Assembly: GCA_948474755.1 (NCBI GenBank)
Contig: CAOLHI010001434.1
Span: 62,001-126,000, forward strand
From: Ctenosaura bakeri
Taxonomy: Eukaryota > Chordata > Lepidosauria > Squamata > Iguanidae
Direction: 5' to 3'
Length of the DNA stretch: 64,000 nucleotides
Shown in pieces: positions 1 through 13,068 of this stretch. Both the position numbers and the translations under genes were made by a program. Position 1 is the stretch's first letter, and every line of letters starts with the position of its first letter. The notes beneath the pieces were generated by a model. That model was not told where the DNA came from and made no database searches. It saw only the letters and a list, made by a program, of their open reading frames with translations.

Positions 1-1740
1 TGCAGAGCAGATCTCACCCCTAGCACACAACAGAAGGTATGAAAGGATAAGGGCAGCACCCCTTAATTATGTTTCCTATGATTTTATTGCTAATAGATGA
101 ACAAGGTTTTTATTTTTGAGCAATATTAACTTATTAAGTTTACTATCCTGAGAGAGAAAGGGAGAGAGAGAACATATAAAAATAATCCAAATGTTCATAC
201 AAAAGGTCAAAAAAAAATATAGCTCCGATGCTTTAGATCTCAATATTCCATTTCAATTAAAAATGGTAGTTAGATGCCAGACATTCTAATGAGGAAGCTA
301 ATGATATTTCTTTTTACACGAGGCATTTTCTTATTTTAAAAGGAACAGATTAACAGTTTAGGTTCTAAACAATGAAGGGAACAGTGAAGCACACATAGTT
401 TCAGTTAAGAAAATACCTTTGTCTCATTGGAAAGTAATGATTCTCATCTCTCTGACAGTTAATGCTCCTCACTGGGGGAGAAAAATCCCCCACACACAGT
501 ATACATACAGTTTAAAAATGGAGATTGACTTTCATTGTGTATTTCATAGGGCTGGGATAATATCATTGTGAGTCAAAAAATCTCCAGACATAAACTCAAA
601 GGGATTTTTCAGATGAGCTTCTTAACTTTAGTATCTTGTTGCGCCTTTCTTTTCCTAGACTTTACCACATTTCTTACTAAAATGCTTGTTATCATATTTA
701 TGGCTCACGAACAACTGAAGTGAAGTTACTCTTGTGCTTTTCATGGAAGCAGCTCTGGACTATGTGGCACTATCCATTCATAACCACTTGTCAAAAAGCC
801 AACAGGTTAAGGAAGAAGTGTTTCTGTGGCTGAATTTTTCCTCTCAGATGCTGAATCATAGTAAGTGCCATGTACTATCAAATCAAAACCTTAAATGCAG
901 GAAGATCAGTAGTTAATTTCCTCCAGCTCCAAGCTAATGAAAGACCAAGGAAATGAAATGTGATAATCCAAGAAATGAAAAACAAAATGTCTATAGAAAT
1001 TAATTGGAGACATCATTTCCCTCCTACCACTCTATTTTCAAATAAAATAAAATACAACTGTTGCACTCTCAGGTGCCACCCTGGAAGTCAATAATAGAGC
1101 AAGAAATACCTAATACAGAGAGAATTTTGTGCCTTTTCAATATAAACCATTAAGATACACAAAGTCACAAGGAGAACATTTGTTTTTATTTGAAAACCTA
1201 AGCAACTGGAAGATATTTTTTCCATATTCAAGAGAAAGATTATTTTTTTTTCATCTTTGCAGTTGGTATATTTCATTATCATTTCAGTACCCGGAGGAAC
1301 AACAGAGAAACATTACTTTGAAAGATCTTGGGAGCTAGGATTAATTTTAGTGGAAGAAATGTTGGTTTTGTTGTGGGTGTGTGGGTGTTTACTTTGTTAC
1401 ATTTGCAAGTATTTTATTATATTAAAATACAGAATCATGTCTATAAAATGCTTTCTATTTTCTCCATGGATGTCTATATTAGACAAAATAATCTTAATAT
1501 TCTATAGCATTATGAGCTGAAATAAGAAATGCTCAGAACCTTTCCCCTTTTCTTTATGGCTTCTCACATGCCACTGTCACATTTTTATAGACATGCATAT
1601 GCAATCATGAACGTGCAGATTGTGCCATGTTTATTAAATTATTGTTATCCATGTTGATTTTTCCCTAGTTGGCCTAATTTTGATTCATATGCCTCACTTA
1701 AAAGTGTAAGGAACGATATATATCATATCTGTATCATTAT
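1..1740. other. Unique AT-rich DNA, no gene seen
   Basis: No open frame here has a recognisable domain, and the longest frames are short and overlap on both strands as expected by chance. A short imperfect GA-rich run lies near 152-172. I recognise no repeat family. Confidence 0.5.
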
Positions 1741-2350
1741 GGTGCCACACTGCGATAATGGGCGCTTCCCATTATCCAGGCAACATAGCTGAAGGGGGAT
1801 AGTACTCTCTTCAGGTAAACAAGGGATTAACGAGGTGTTGGATTTAAGTTACATTTATTGGGGGTCAGCATCACAGAAGGACATCAGAGATCAGGAGAGT
1901 CAATTGCCCAGACATCAAGATCAGATGGGAGTACAAAGTGAGCAGCTTCCAGATCCTTCAGTCAAGACGTTTTAAAAAGGTCTCAGAGACCATGAGGCAG
2001 AGAGAATCAAAGGAACATCAACGAGAGAGAAAGGCTGGTTGCAGACTAGGTCAAATTGGTCCAGACTCCCAGCTCTCTCCCTCTTCACCATCCCAGTATC
2101 CAGATAGTAATCTGAGTAGAATATGAATGTTTTAGCTTGTTGCATTACGGATTATGTTCTTATAAAACTCTGGTTGAAATGACCTAGGGTTATCTGTAGC
2201 TTTGTAACTGCTAAGTAATGCCTGAAGGAAGGTGCCCTCATGAATGGGATATCTTTTATCAGTGTGTTTGCCTGCTTAGAATAAAAAGCTTTTCTTACAG
2301 AGATCTCCTCTGTCCATACTCTCTCTCCACGTACCTTGCTGGTTACACTC
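1741..2350 (+). mobile_element. Possible LTR-like fragment
   Basis: A TATA-like box (TATAAAA, 2161-2167) is followed about 120 bp later by AATAAA (2280-2285), and the block could end at a GGTTACA near 2347. This spacing is what a long terminal repeat promoter and poly(A) signal would show. No convincing 5' end, target duplication or internal retroviral sequence was found, so this is a weak call. A chance arrangement is a real alternative. Confidence 0.2.
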
Positions 2351-2399
2351 ATAGATAGAATTGTCCTCTTCCACAAAGGGTGGGAGAGAAAAGCCTCTG

Positions 2400-3080
2400 A
2401 GTTCAGAGATTCCTTCCCCAGTAGTTTCCTACTGAGTTACTTCATGATGAAGATGTAAAATAAGTAGGTGATGGCAGCTAGATGATCTCCAATGGCAAAA
2501 GGGGGATCCCATCTCCTACTTGAGGGCAGGAGACAACATCAAACATGAGAATAACTCCCCCTTCCCCTCACACTCACATGAATATTAGTATATTCACTTT
2601 TTGTAATTATGCGTCAAGTTGCGTGGGCTGTACAACTTTTTCAATTGATCTGTCAAAAAATATTTTCAAATTGCTTGGGACTTTAATGAATGTGAGGTTT
2701 CTCCATAAGAAATGAAGAATTTTAATGATGTGTAGTGTTAAAGGTAAGCAAACTGCATGCTGCTATGTATGGCATACTTTTATAACAACAAAATAGTAAT
2801 ATCAGTTCAAGGATATTTCTGTATAATGAATATGTTCTACCATTCAGTTAAAAGTATATTCACTATGGCTTGAAAACAAAACAATACAGTACACACACAG
2901 TAAACAACAATTAAGGCAAATGCCAGCTGTTTGAATTGTACCTAGAAATTAGCTGGAATTCAGTCAGTTGCATAAACACCGCCACAAAATGATCCCTTTC
3001 CTTGAGCCAACTTAGTAACAAAGTATATGCATTCTGATATGACTGAAGTTCCCTCGTGGTGTTTTTAGGTAGTCTTATTT
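2400..3080. other. No gene or recognisable repeat
   Basis: AT-rich sequence with no coding frame or repeat family that I recognise. Confidence 0.4.
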
Positions 3081-3084
3081 ATAT

Positions 3085-4140
3085 ACAGTAATCTAACCTG
3101 AAGATTATCAGAGCATGGATAAGAGTGAAAACACTATCTCTCTCCATGAACATCTGTACTTGATGTGCCAGTTTGAAAAGCTGAAGGACATTCTTGTCTA
3201 AGTTATCTGATCTTCCTAAATCTGAATCTAAGAGTAGACACAAACTGGAAAAGTTTTTCTTTTCTTATTTTGGAGACTGTAAACCCATCTAGAACAGGCT
3301 GAACAATCTCCAGGTAGGTAAACCACTCATGATCAACAGTATGCCCACCATATCCAGGTTGGATTATAACATATTGTTCTTAGCCAATCAATAGTTGATC
3401 TCAGATACTAACTTAACATCTCCATGGTTCCCTTTAATCTCTTGAAAACAAGACTTAATTTTGTTATAGTATTAATGAAAACTAGTCCGACATTGTGGAT
3501 TACCTAACACTATGGGCCTTTCTGCCCTACCCTGTTATAGTGCTGTTATTCCACTTTCAACATCCAGTGGAATCCTGGGTTTGCAGTTTAGGGAGGGGCC
3601 TTTAGAATTCTCAGCCAGAGGGTTCTTTGACCTCAATAAACTACAAACCCCAGAATTCCATAGGATGTTGAAAGTGGAATAATAGCACTATAACAGTGTA
3701 ACATGGAAAGGTCCTATGTCTAAAGGTCGATGATGAACAACATGTATGACAAGACCCTTTAACAATGGGTTAAAGGCCAAGCAGTAGTCTTCAAGCAGCA
3801 CTTCTGCAACTGACATTCTGAGTGGGAATAGAATCACTACAACATGGTGCCCTCAGTCCCCTTCCCACAGAGTTTATCCAAAAGGATGTACTGCTCAGTG
3901 ATTTCAAGTGCCATCATAAAATCTAAAATAAAATAATAAAATAAAATAAAATGGTAAGGCTACAATCCCCATATCTCTCTTCCAACAGAGATTGTTCATC
4001 AGGATGAAGAAGGCAATTTATGTGCCAAATCCAGATTGGAAACCAGACTGAAATGGGTCTATCTACTCACCTTCAGCCAAGAGTGCTTGAAGCTGTATGG
4101 CAACCAGCCACTCAAACATTATGGTGTATGTCAGCTTAGC
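3085..4140 (-). mobile_element. Decayed L2-like LINE, minus strand, split by a MITE
   Basis: Read on the minus strand, this block resembles the L2-like LINE seen better preserved at 26935-28700. The antisense phrase near 4035-4062 (ccagattggaaaccagactgaaatgggtct region) matches the phrase near 28325-28350 there, and 3280-3310 matches the downstream reverse-transcriptase region. No frame is open. It would have encoded part of a LINE reverse transcriptase. A 201 bp MITE (3514-3714) sits inside it, so the LINE is older than that insertion. An imperfect AAATA-rich run lies at 3922-3952. The family is inferred by eye and the ends are approximate. Confidence 0.5.
3514..3714. mobile_element. Palindromic MITE, PIF/Harbinger-like, family 1
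   Basis: A 201 bp non-coding element made of two inverted halves. The left half runs from GGGCCTTTC through a stretch that includes TTATTCCACTTTCAACAT; the right half carries its complement and ends in GAAAGGTCC. The flanking 3 bp TAT at 3511-3513 and 3715-3717 is a target duplication. Related copies lie at 35764-35965, 57557-57644 and, more diverged, 33081-33283. There is no coding capacity, so it would need a transposase in trans. It is inserted in the L2-like LINE. Confidence 0.75.
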
Positions 4141-4149
4141 TAAAGTTTT

Positions 4150-7100
4150 TTTAAAAAAAAAGTTCAGTAAATGGAAATGTATTGCTCAGTCAGTGGCCTG
4201 GAATTCTTTATAAAAATAAAATAAAGACAGATTATGTATGAGCCTTTTTGTCTGTTGGTTCCCATTTAGAATATTTTCAAGTGGCACTAGACCATAGTTA
4301 TAGGAAATGAATGGATGTGTTGGATTCTGAAGGGGCTCTTGACAGGAACAGTAGTTTCTGAACAATGAACACAAGAAAGCCCTAATAAAGTAATGTGAAT
4401 GGCAGAGCCTTCTGTTGTCTCTTCTCTTTTCTTCAAAAAAAAAAAAAGGCATGAAAGACAACAGGAAAGAAACAGAAATATCCATCCATTAATAGATTTT
4501 TTCCTGGAAAATTCTGATAAAAGGCTAAGGATAAGTGTTATTCTGGCCCATACAAAAAGCCTGTCATGTCTAGCATTCTTCTCCTACAATACACAGTTGT
4601 ATGTCCTCAAGAAGCCCAAAAGCAGGATGCAGGAATAACAGCAATTTCCCAATGAAGTTGTCAACAACTGACATTAAGAGAAATAGAAATAGCATATCTA
4701 GTAACAGTTAATAGATTCATCCTTGAATTTGCTTAATTCTGGTTCATGATACTCCCTTGCCCTCCTTCCAAACCAAAGAGGTACAGTAGAGGAACAATGT
4801 CATACCTCACAAAAGGTAGTCTGTCTCATGACTTCTCTTAAGGATTTGATAACTGCAGCCCAACATACTGTTCTTTTCCATTATTCCATAGCCAATTTAC
4901 TATAAAATTTGATTTTTTTAAAAAAAAATCTTTTTTTTAAGAGCAGGAAAGTAATCTCTAGTCACTCTTTCTCTATATTAATTAGGTAATTGAGTGCCAC
5001 TTGTTTACAATATGTGCTATGTTTCAGAGTCTCACCTGGTGTAGCTTTTTTCTCATGTTTTGGGAGAGAAGAGCATGGGCTCCTCCAGGAATCAAACTTG
5101 CTCCATTTCCCTGGTCTATGAGGCACCTTCTTTCACTAAACCCCTGTTTGATATAAGGGACCAGCAAAGTCACTTTTCATCCTACACATTCACCTGAACA
5201 AAGGGTGCCCTTTGGTCTAAATAAAGCTCACTTCCAAGCAATTATTACTTAGACCATCATGAAACATGTATAAATGATTGTTAATAAAACATTGGCTTTT
5301 TTATTCCAGTTCCTTTACACCAAGGGCCAATATAGTAAATGTGGAACAAAGCCTACAAGACTTTCCCCCATAATTATATCTATTATTTTTATTGCTCAGA
5401 GCACGGATACATTAAAGGCTCTCATTTACATATGCATTTTTATTGGTAGTTGCAACTTGGAATCTTACAATAATCCTCTGAGAATTGTTATACCAGTTTG
5501 TCACTCAAAAGAGGAGTAAATATTCCCAGTAAAGTTTTTCAAAGCATTTTCTATTACCAAGAGTGAAAAGAGTAGAACATGATTTGCAAGTCAGTACAAA
5601 AAACTTTTAAGCTCCCCAGATTTAAGATTTGGACATTGTTCGAGTTTTTAACCCCAAACTATTCTAAATGTCCCATAATCAAACATAAATCTTAGATCAT
5701 CTATTCTATTATAATCACCTCCTTTCTCCAAAAAAGACCAAAATGATGACCAGATGTAAGGCAAGGTTGGTTTCATTCTTCTTGAATGTGCTGAGATTAC
5801 CAGTGGAAGCATAAAATGGCCCTTGCTCTTGGCACAGTTACTCACTCCTGGTCTATTCTAAGTGTGACTGTGTTCAGCTCTAAACAAATGCATTTGCTCC
5901 AAGCACTCAGATGTGTAAAGCAAAGTCATTTTACAAGTGAAAAATCAGTTAAGGAGAAACTCTTAACAGAAATTTAGCTTAAAACATTGACTTAAGTCTT
6001 TAAGCTAAAGAGCTGAAAGATTCTGCAGCCATTCTTGTGAATTAGAGGTTCTGCTGGTGCTACAAAGAGAATGGATAGGGCTGTTTTGATAGTACAAATT
6101 ACAGGGGATAGCATTCAGAGTCATTCTGCATGGATATTGGATAAAAAGGAAGTGGATAGACCTGTCACTTTTATGTTTTGCTTATTAACTGCTTGGACAC
6201 AGCCAACTGGCCAACAGGAGATGACAGCAGTGCAGAGAGGAAATCAGGCCTCACAATAGAGATTAGTATGGTTGGGCACCTGCCAATGTCTCAGAGACTA
6301 GAAAGGCCCATTCATGAATTTGCCACCACCACTGCCATTTATCCTGGTTCTACTGTGATGTGAAACCCGCAATCACCACAGTAGGCACACAGAAAGGTAT
6401 AACTTTTGAATGGGAGCTTTGCTAGTGCTTGAGTGTGATCGAGGCTGATTGGACATGATGCTAGATTGCACAAAATGTGATAACTTATCTGACTATTGAA
6501 GTCTCTCTGGGGGAAAAAAAGCAGTGGAACACACTGTATGATAAATTAGTAGTGAGCAAAGCCAATTAAACATTACTGACAATTTTGACCAATTGACAGC
6601 TGTCTTGTTTTTACCACCTATATCCCCCAGGTTTCAGAAGATATTTTCAGTGAGCATCCACAAGTTTGCATGTGTGCTATTGTTATTTTACTTTCATGTA
6701 GCAATTGTTACATGAAATAGTTTGGCTTTCTGGAAAACTTCCCTGGGATCTAGCTGGTTGAAGGGCAGTACATAATTACAATGAATGAACATGAATGAAT
6801 GAACTAATGAGTTAATGAATGACCTGGAACTTAGGATGAGTTAATTCAGTACTTCTTTTGCTAGAGTGACAATATTCAATTACCCAAATATTATGGAAAA
6901 TTTGGACAATGTTACTGTCAAATTGTTCCATTTCACAGGTTTTTTTTAAATGTTCTTTCATATTCTTAAATTTTGGTTTATAGCAATTATAATACTATTA
7001 TCTTTGAACTGGCAATAATGAAAGCATTAGATTATCAGTAGGCTCTTGTTACAGTCTTTCACCCAACAGGGGAGATTCACAAGGAGGGAAAGAGGCTTTT

Positions 7101-7880
7101 CATTCAACAGACTTAAAGCTATCAACTTTTCCCATCAGTTCCCCCACCCCCCATGAAACCTAATACATAGCTTGGATTGTAATGGGAAAAGCAGCATCTT
7201 ACTAAACTCTTTGATGTATTTAAATTTTCTACATTGAAATAAATGAGATTTATCTAGTACACATTTTAGCAAATTTCTAGTGAAATTTTGCTTTCTGTGA
7301 AATTCAGTTCCAGTTCTACAAAAAACAAAACAAAACAAAAAAAAAACTCCTGGTTCTTCCAAATGGATCCCTTGGAATGGATCCCATGGTTATATGAAGC
7401 CTTTCAGCAAAAATAATTGCTATGAAATTCTCTCTATTTGAATTTCCCCCAACATGTTGTTCTGATCACTGTGCCTAAGGAGTTCAGCAGTTTTCTATTT
7501 GTATTACTTCTCTCCCCGGTTACAATGGGCATGAATATATATGCACAGTAAGGAAAACATAGAGCACTCCTACACCACCATCTTTACGTGATTGTGGGTA
7601 TATATCACAATCAAGTGCCGATGTGTCTCTCTAAAACTATCACAGTAATGTCCCTGCACTGTTGATAAAGTTTCATGACATTTTGGTGGCAGAAACATTT
7701 TGCCTGATAAAAATACCAGTTTGGTGGCTCAGCCATTCTCAGGTCTATCACTTTGATGCTGAACCTATCAGCTTAACAACAGCCCCATCCTGGATAATTT
7801 CTATGCCGAAACATCCTGTAAAAAAAAAAAAAAAAAACCAGAGGATGCCATCCTGACCCTCCCCTTGTGGAATCACTTCC
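4150..7880. other. Unique AT-rich DNA, no gene seen
   Basis: No frame has a recognisable domain. Simple runs are present: T7A9 near 4145, poly(A) near 4435-4447, a T/A palindromic tract at 4913-4930, an imperfect GAAT run at 6780-6825 and poly(A) at 7821-7837. Nothing else is recognised. Confidence 0.45.
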
Positions 7881-7889
7881 ACTGAAACA

Positions 7890-8195
7890 CTTATGGGATC
7901 CACTTCATTTAGGAGACAATTATGTGTTTTTGTCTAATATTAATTAATAGGTCAAGCAGCACTTAGAGAGATTTTAGGCATTAATTAACATTTTAAAACT
8001 ATCACATATGACACATTAATTAGATATCAATCACTTATTACTGCTACTGACATTTAATAAGTATTTTCATTTACACCAAAACCCAGCTTGCTGCAGACAC
8101 ATTTTAAGGAGACAAAATTGATGCAGACAGTCTCTGCAAGTTTAACATCTTAACTGCTGCCTACTCTTCAATATTAGCATTCACAATATGCGATT
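7890..8195. promoter_or_regulatory. Candidate conserved noncoding element (homeodomain-motif rich)
   Basis: The block lacks recognisable repeats and is dense in TAATTA/ATTAAT-type cores (for example near 7941, 7982 and 8016), the core bound by many homeodomain proteins. This texture is typical of deeply conserved vertebrate enhancers, but AT-rich neutral DNA also yields such cores. This is inference only. Confidence 0.2.
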
Positions 8196-8199
8196 TTTT

Positions 8200-11100
8200 T
8201 AAAAAAAAAATCTATAGCTATTTAGTTTGTATACCTAATGATGTAAGGCTATAAAAACAAATGTGTGTTCTCTATTTTAAACACTACAATAGGGTTAAGG
8301 TGGCTCAAAAACATTTTTCCCCCATTGGAAAAAACTGTAGTGTCAGGCCCCTTAGCCTTTGTTTAATCTGTAGAATTCACATTTCCAGCAATTATTAAGT
8401 TCTTTGTTTTGTCATATTCTTTGACAAACTATCTGCATACATGCAAACCAATCATACGTATGTTAAGTATTTTAACCACATTTCTTTTTCATAAAATCTT
8501 CATAACTTAATGGGACATCCTTCTGCTACAAATACAAATGTGTCGTCAGTATGGCACCAATATACAAGTTGTGGTTTTCCTAGGAATTTTAACTTTATGA
8601 GCGTGTTGGATATGCTGTTAATAGATCTATACTCACTCTCAGGGAATGACTCTCCCAAGAGATAGTGGAGAAGAGGAAGTGTGTACTACTACACTAGTGT
8701 AAGTCTGTTGTATATAAATGTCTCTAAGATCTCCTTGTGGGAAGGGAGCAGAGAGCCTTGCTCTGGGGGTGGAAATAATATTCATTTTTTAAAAAAATGA
8801 AATATATGTTTCTTGAGTAAATATATGTGTCTTGAGTATTGATGAATCTTGATGAAAAACATCCTGGTCTGACAAGAATCTTCATAGATCACTTTTTGGA
8901 CCAAAAATACTGTTTCCTGCACACACAAAAAAGTGAAAAATTTGTATGGAATAATTTCCTAACTATAGCATTTTCTGTGCAAAAGAAAACCATGTACAAA
9001 TTTTGCCCAAAGTCCTAAACTATGATTAGTATTCAAAAACCTAGAAGTTTCCAAAGATTTTATTACAGCTGGGAGAAAACTGATTTTTTTTTCCCCTTAG
9101 AGAATAAAATTAGTAAAGAATTATGTGCCTTCTTACCTTGGATTCTGTTCCAGTATTTATGCTGTCTGTTTACACCTTTCTTATTTCCAGTAAGCCTTAG
9201 TTGACAGTAAGCAAGTAAAAAAAAAAAAGTTATAGGCAAAGAAGGGCAAGCCATTGGGTATTTGCAGCAACAGAATGTGAAACATGAACCCTCAGGATTA
9301 CCTCCCTTGAAAAGTGCTCTTGAAAGTCCCTGGAACTGGCCTACTACATTTTGTTGCATGATACAAAGAAAAGGTGGCACCCCTCTCCCATCCCATGGAA
9401 CAGGACTGGCAGTGTGGATTTGTTTTTCAGCATTTGGGATAATGGTCTCAAAACAGTAGCAGGCTAGTTTTGGCAGTATGGGATAGGTTGTGTTGCATTT
9501 AGGGCTTCATTCTTCAAGAAGGAAGAACAGTCAAGGGGCTCAGGAGACGCAGCCAAAGGCTGTAGCCTGCTGTTACTTTCTACCATTGTTGCTTGAGGTC
9601 ATCACACTCCACCTAATGTAAGGATTGCTCTGAAATCTTCTACTTACATTGGCCTTCTTTGGCAGATGTAAACACCATTATTGTTACTATCATTGTCTAA
9701 TTATCATGGGTCATTGGCAAGAAATGACTAGACAAAATAGCACACAATAAACTCAATAGTGAAAATGTAAATATGGTACAAAATATATGAAAATGACTAT
9801 TATACTTAGTAGAAAGAGTACTGAAGCAGATCTGCAGAACTTTACACATGCCAAACAAAGTTTAGCAAATGCCACCACTCACCACTCATGAGGAAACAGG
9901 AAGTTTATTCTGCTGTTCTTAGTGGGCTGGTTGATAACCACTGTGAATAAAATGATAGCTGATTGTGAATAAAGCCTTTTAGATGACATTTAGAGAAATG
10001 TTGGAAGTAATTATTCATCTGTAAATGCATACCTATGAAGCATGTTTGGAAAATGGTACATGTAAAAGGTCCTAGTCTTGTAATATGATAGAAGTTAAAC
10101 AGATGTTTACCTATTTATATAATACAGGTGAATGGATTCTTATGTTTGCATTGCTTTTTTCATTTTCAGTGGGTCAGGGATCTGTATGATGGCTCATTTG
10201 TATTATGAATCACTCAGACATTGTCAGGAAAATTGTATGTCTAGTCTATTGGTAGTACATTCTGTAGTTAGAACCAATGGCCCACAAATAGCTTGGCACT
10301 TAGTTATCTCAGGAATCTCCTGCTCCCTGCCTGATATGTTGTGCTTGTTTATTCAAGTCCTTCTTCTTCATTATATATGCTTGAACATAAAAATGCCCCA
10401 TTCATGAAAACTATATAGTTGGAAACCTAATAAATATAGAATTGGAAAAAAATGGGAAAATGTAGACACATATTATACACAGAAAAACCCAAAAACCCCC
10501 AGAATAGAATAGAAATGTATAATAGCATGAACATACAAAACCCCCTGCACGATCTTGTAAGATCATTCCAGGATTACAGTGAACAGGAGGGAGCACTGCT
10601 TGCTTTTGGCAGCATAGATAGATAGAAAATTGTGTTACTGTACTGAAACTGATTCATAAATGAAGTTGTTATTATGAAATAGATAGGAATCATTGCTTCC
10701 TATGGAGAAAGTGCCACTGATGCAGGGGAACATCAGAAGCAAAGCACTCTCTTCTGGTATTTAAAAATTAAATTATTCTAGTGTAGGATAACTGATGGAG
10801 CCACAAAATATGCTTTCCAGAACTGTATTGTGTCTTAGCAATAGAATTGAAGTCCATAAGGACAAAGGACAGGGGGTTTTTTTCAGCTGTGATCTCTAAA
10901 AATATAAACTAGGTTCTTCCAGCCCCCTCTTTTCCTTCTTTTAAATCGATTCTCAAGGCCATTTCCAGCCTTGTTTGTTTGTTTGTTTAAACAACATGGT
11001 GCTGGAATTCAACCGGAGACTTAACATCTTCTTAAGTGGCTTTGTGTGTGAGAGAAATTGAACTGAGTGGTTTTGCAAAGCCCGTACTCACTAGGGGTTG

Positions 11101-12400
11101 TCATGATGTTACAACATAAGTCTTCCATTGTGCAATAGTAGCCAGTAGAGTGACAGATGCACCACTGCCCCAATGTGCAGTGGGCACTGAAGAGCATCTG
11201 GATTCCAGCTAGAAAGTGTTGGAACATAAGAGGAATGTCCAAAATGCATTAGAATTGCCCAGTGCTTATCACAGGCCCCCAATGAGCATGAGAACACTTT
11301 GCTGCCTCAGTGCATATCTTCATGATTCACTTACAATGTTTTCTTGCATTTCTGTAACATAAGTATAGATTTATAAAGTTGCAGAATGAGATAGAATGTC
11401 AGCTGGTATGTGACATTTGTCTGCTTTTACTTCTTTTAAAAATTATGCTACGATTTCAAATGTGGTCTAAAGGTGTTAAATTTATATCGAGTTATGATTC
11501 CAGGGAAAATTTGTATAAAATGGCATATAAAAAATCTACAAATCTGTGTTGGAAAGTTGAAAAAAATATATGAAAAAGTGAGAAAATATTGGATAATGAT
11601 TCATTGTGCCATTGACAATTTCTCATCATGCTGAAGAAATTATTGGTAGCAATTAGAGCAGGCACAAGCAAACTCTGGACAACTGGGGCCCACTATTCAA
11701 TCTCTAGACTGACTGCAGGTCACATCAGTCAGAGAAAAACACTCCCAGGATCCAGAAAAACAAAACCAGAAGTGGCTAACAGTCCACTTCTGATCTGTAA
11801 ATGATTCCTTTGGGTATGGGATAGCTTTTGGGTATGAGATGGCAAAATAATATATAAGCATGTCATGTTGTTTTAAGGCAAAAAAGCCACGCTTGCAAAC
11901 TTCAGAGTCATTTTTAGCTGATTTTTCTTTTCTTTTGGAAAGCTTTTGGATTTGCTGTTGCACAGGGCCAGGGGATTGCATAGAGGCTATGGGTCACAGG
12001 GCCACTCCTAATTTTGAGTATTTTTCCCTGCCTACAGCTGTATGATTGTGCTGGGTAATCACACAGGAAGCAGTCATTTATATGAATGATTACCCATAAC
12101 TCTTAACTGTATAACCATTAACTTGTTTCAGAAAGATAAAATAAAATATCTGTTTTGTTTATTCACTGCAAGCCTACCAATTTCCTTCAAAAATTACCTT
12201 TGTTCTTCATTTTTGATATTAAGTCCTCAGACACACTGACAACAAGGTTACATTTACTTTTCTGCATATGTTTCTCCTGTGAAAACTTAAAAATGTCAGC
12301 AGATGAAGTCCTCCTTGAATCTCCATCCCTGCAATATGTCATTCACTGTAGCTCACTTTGAGAACTCTTTGCCTCTTGACACCAGGAAGCGTCTCCTGTC
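8200..12400. other. Unique AT-rich DNA, no gene seen
   Basis: Several frames of 60-105 codons lie here (9063-9380 minus, 10132-10407 plus, 11697-11981 minus). They lack domain signatures and overlap frames on the other strand, so I treat them as chance. T/A palindromic tracts lie at 8190-8210 and 8785-8800. The block at 11000-11300 has the look of an interspersed repeat, but I cannot assign it. Confidence 0.4.
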
Positions 12401-12860
12401 CCCTCCAGTGCTTGCAGTTGAGGCTGATTTGTTTACTCTGACTTTTAAAGTGACATTAGCTAATCATTAAACTCGGCAGGATATATTTCATTTCAACTTT
12501 AATGTCACTGTAAAACGCCATGACTTCCCTCACATAAGAGTATTTTAAAGATTAAAACTGTTGTTAGAAGTTGGCCACCTGTTCAAAACACTCAGTCCCT
12601 ATGTTTACAAATCAATCATAGTTTACTTGAAACCCCATTTGGGGCTAATGGTGATTAATTGGTTGCTCAGCTTTACTTTGATATCAATTTGTTATTATGT
12701 TCTAAGACAGTAAACACAAGAATTGGCTGATTTTTGTGAGCATTTAATTGTTAAAACTCAATAGCATTTTCCTATTCCCACCCTCACTGGATTGTGTTCA
12801 GTTTTGGAACTAGAGCTCTACTGAAACTATTTGCTGTTTTTTGTTTTCAGCTTCCTTGGA
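12400..12860. promoter_or_regulatory. Candidate conserved noncoding element
   Basis: The block is repeat-free, with balanced composition and homeodomain/POU-like cores: GCTAATCATTAA near 12460, AATCAATCATAG near 12612 and GGTGATTAATTGG near 12650. It is a gene-desert enhancer candidate by appearance only. Confidence 0.18.
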
Positions 12861-13068
12861 AACTGGCTGCTTTTTCAGTCAATTTTCAGTTCTCTGAAAA
12901 TGTTCATTTGGGTATGAATGGTGAAGGACTTCACTGAAGCACATCATTACATAAATATGTGCTCATGTAGCAGAATGTCGGTGTCTTATTCAATTTACTA
13001 TGTTGCTTTATGACTTTATGTATGTCTTTTCTGGAAAAGCTGTAAGCCCAGATGGTACTGAACACATG

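Noticed and set aside
9063..9380. 105-codon minus-strand frame
   Set aside because: No domain, and it overlaps an equally long frame on the other strand.
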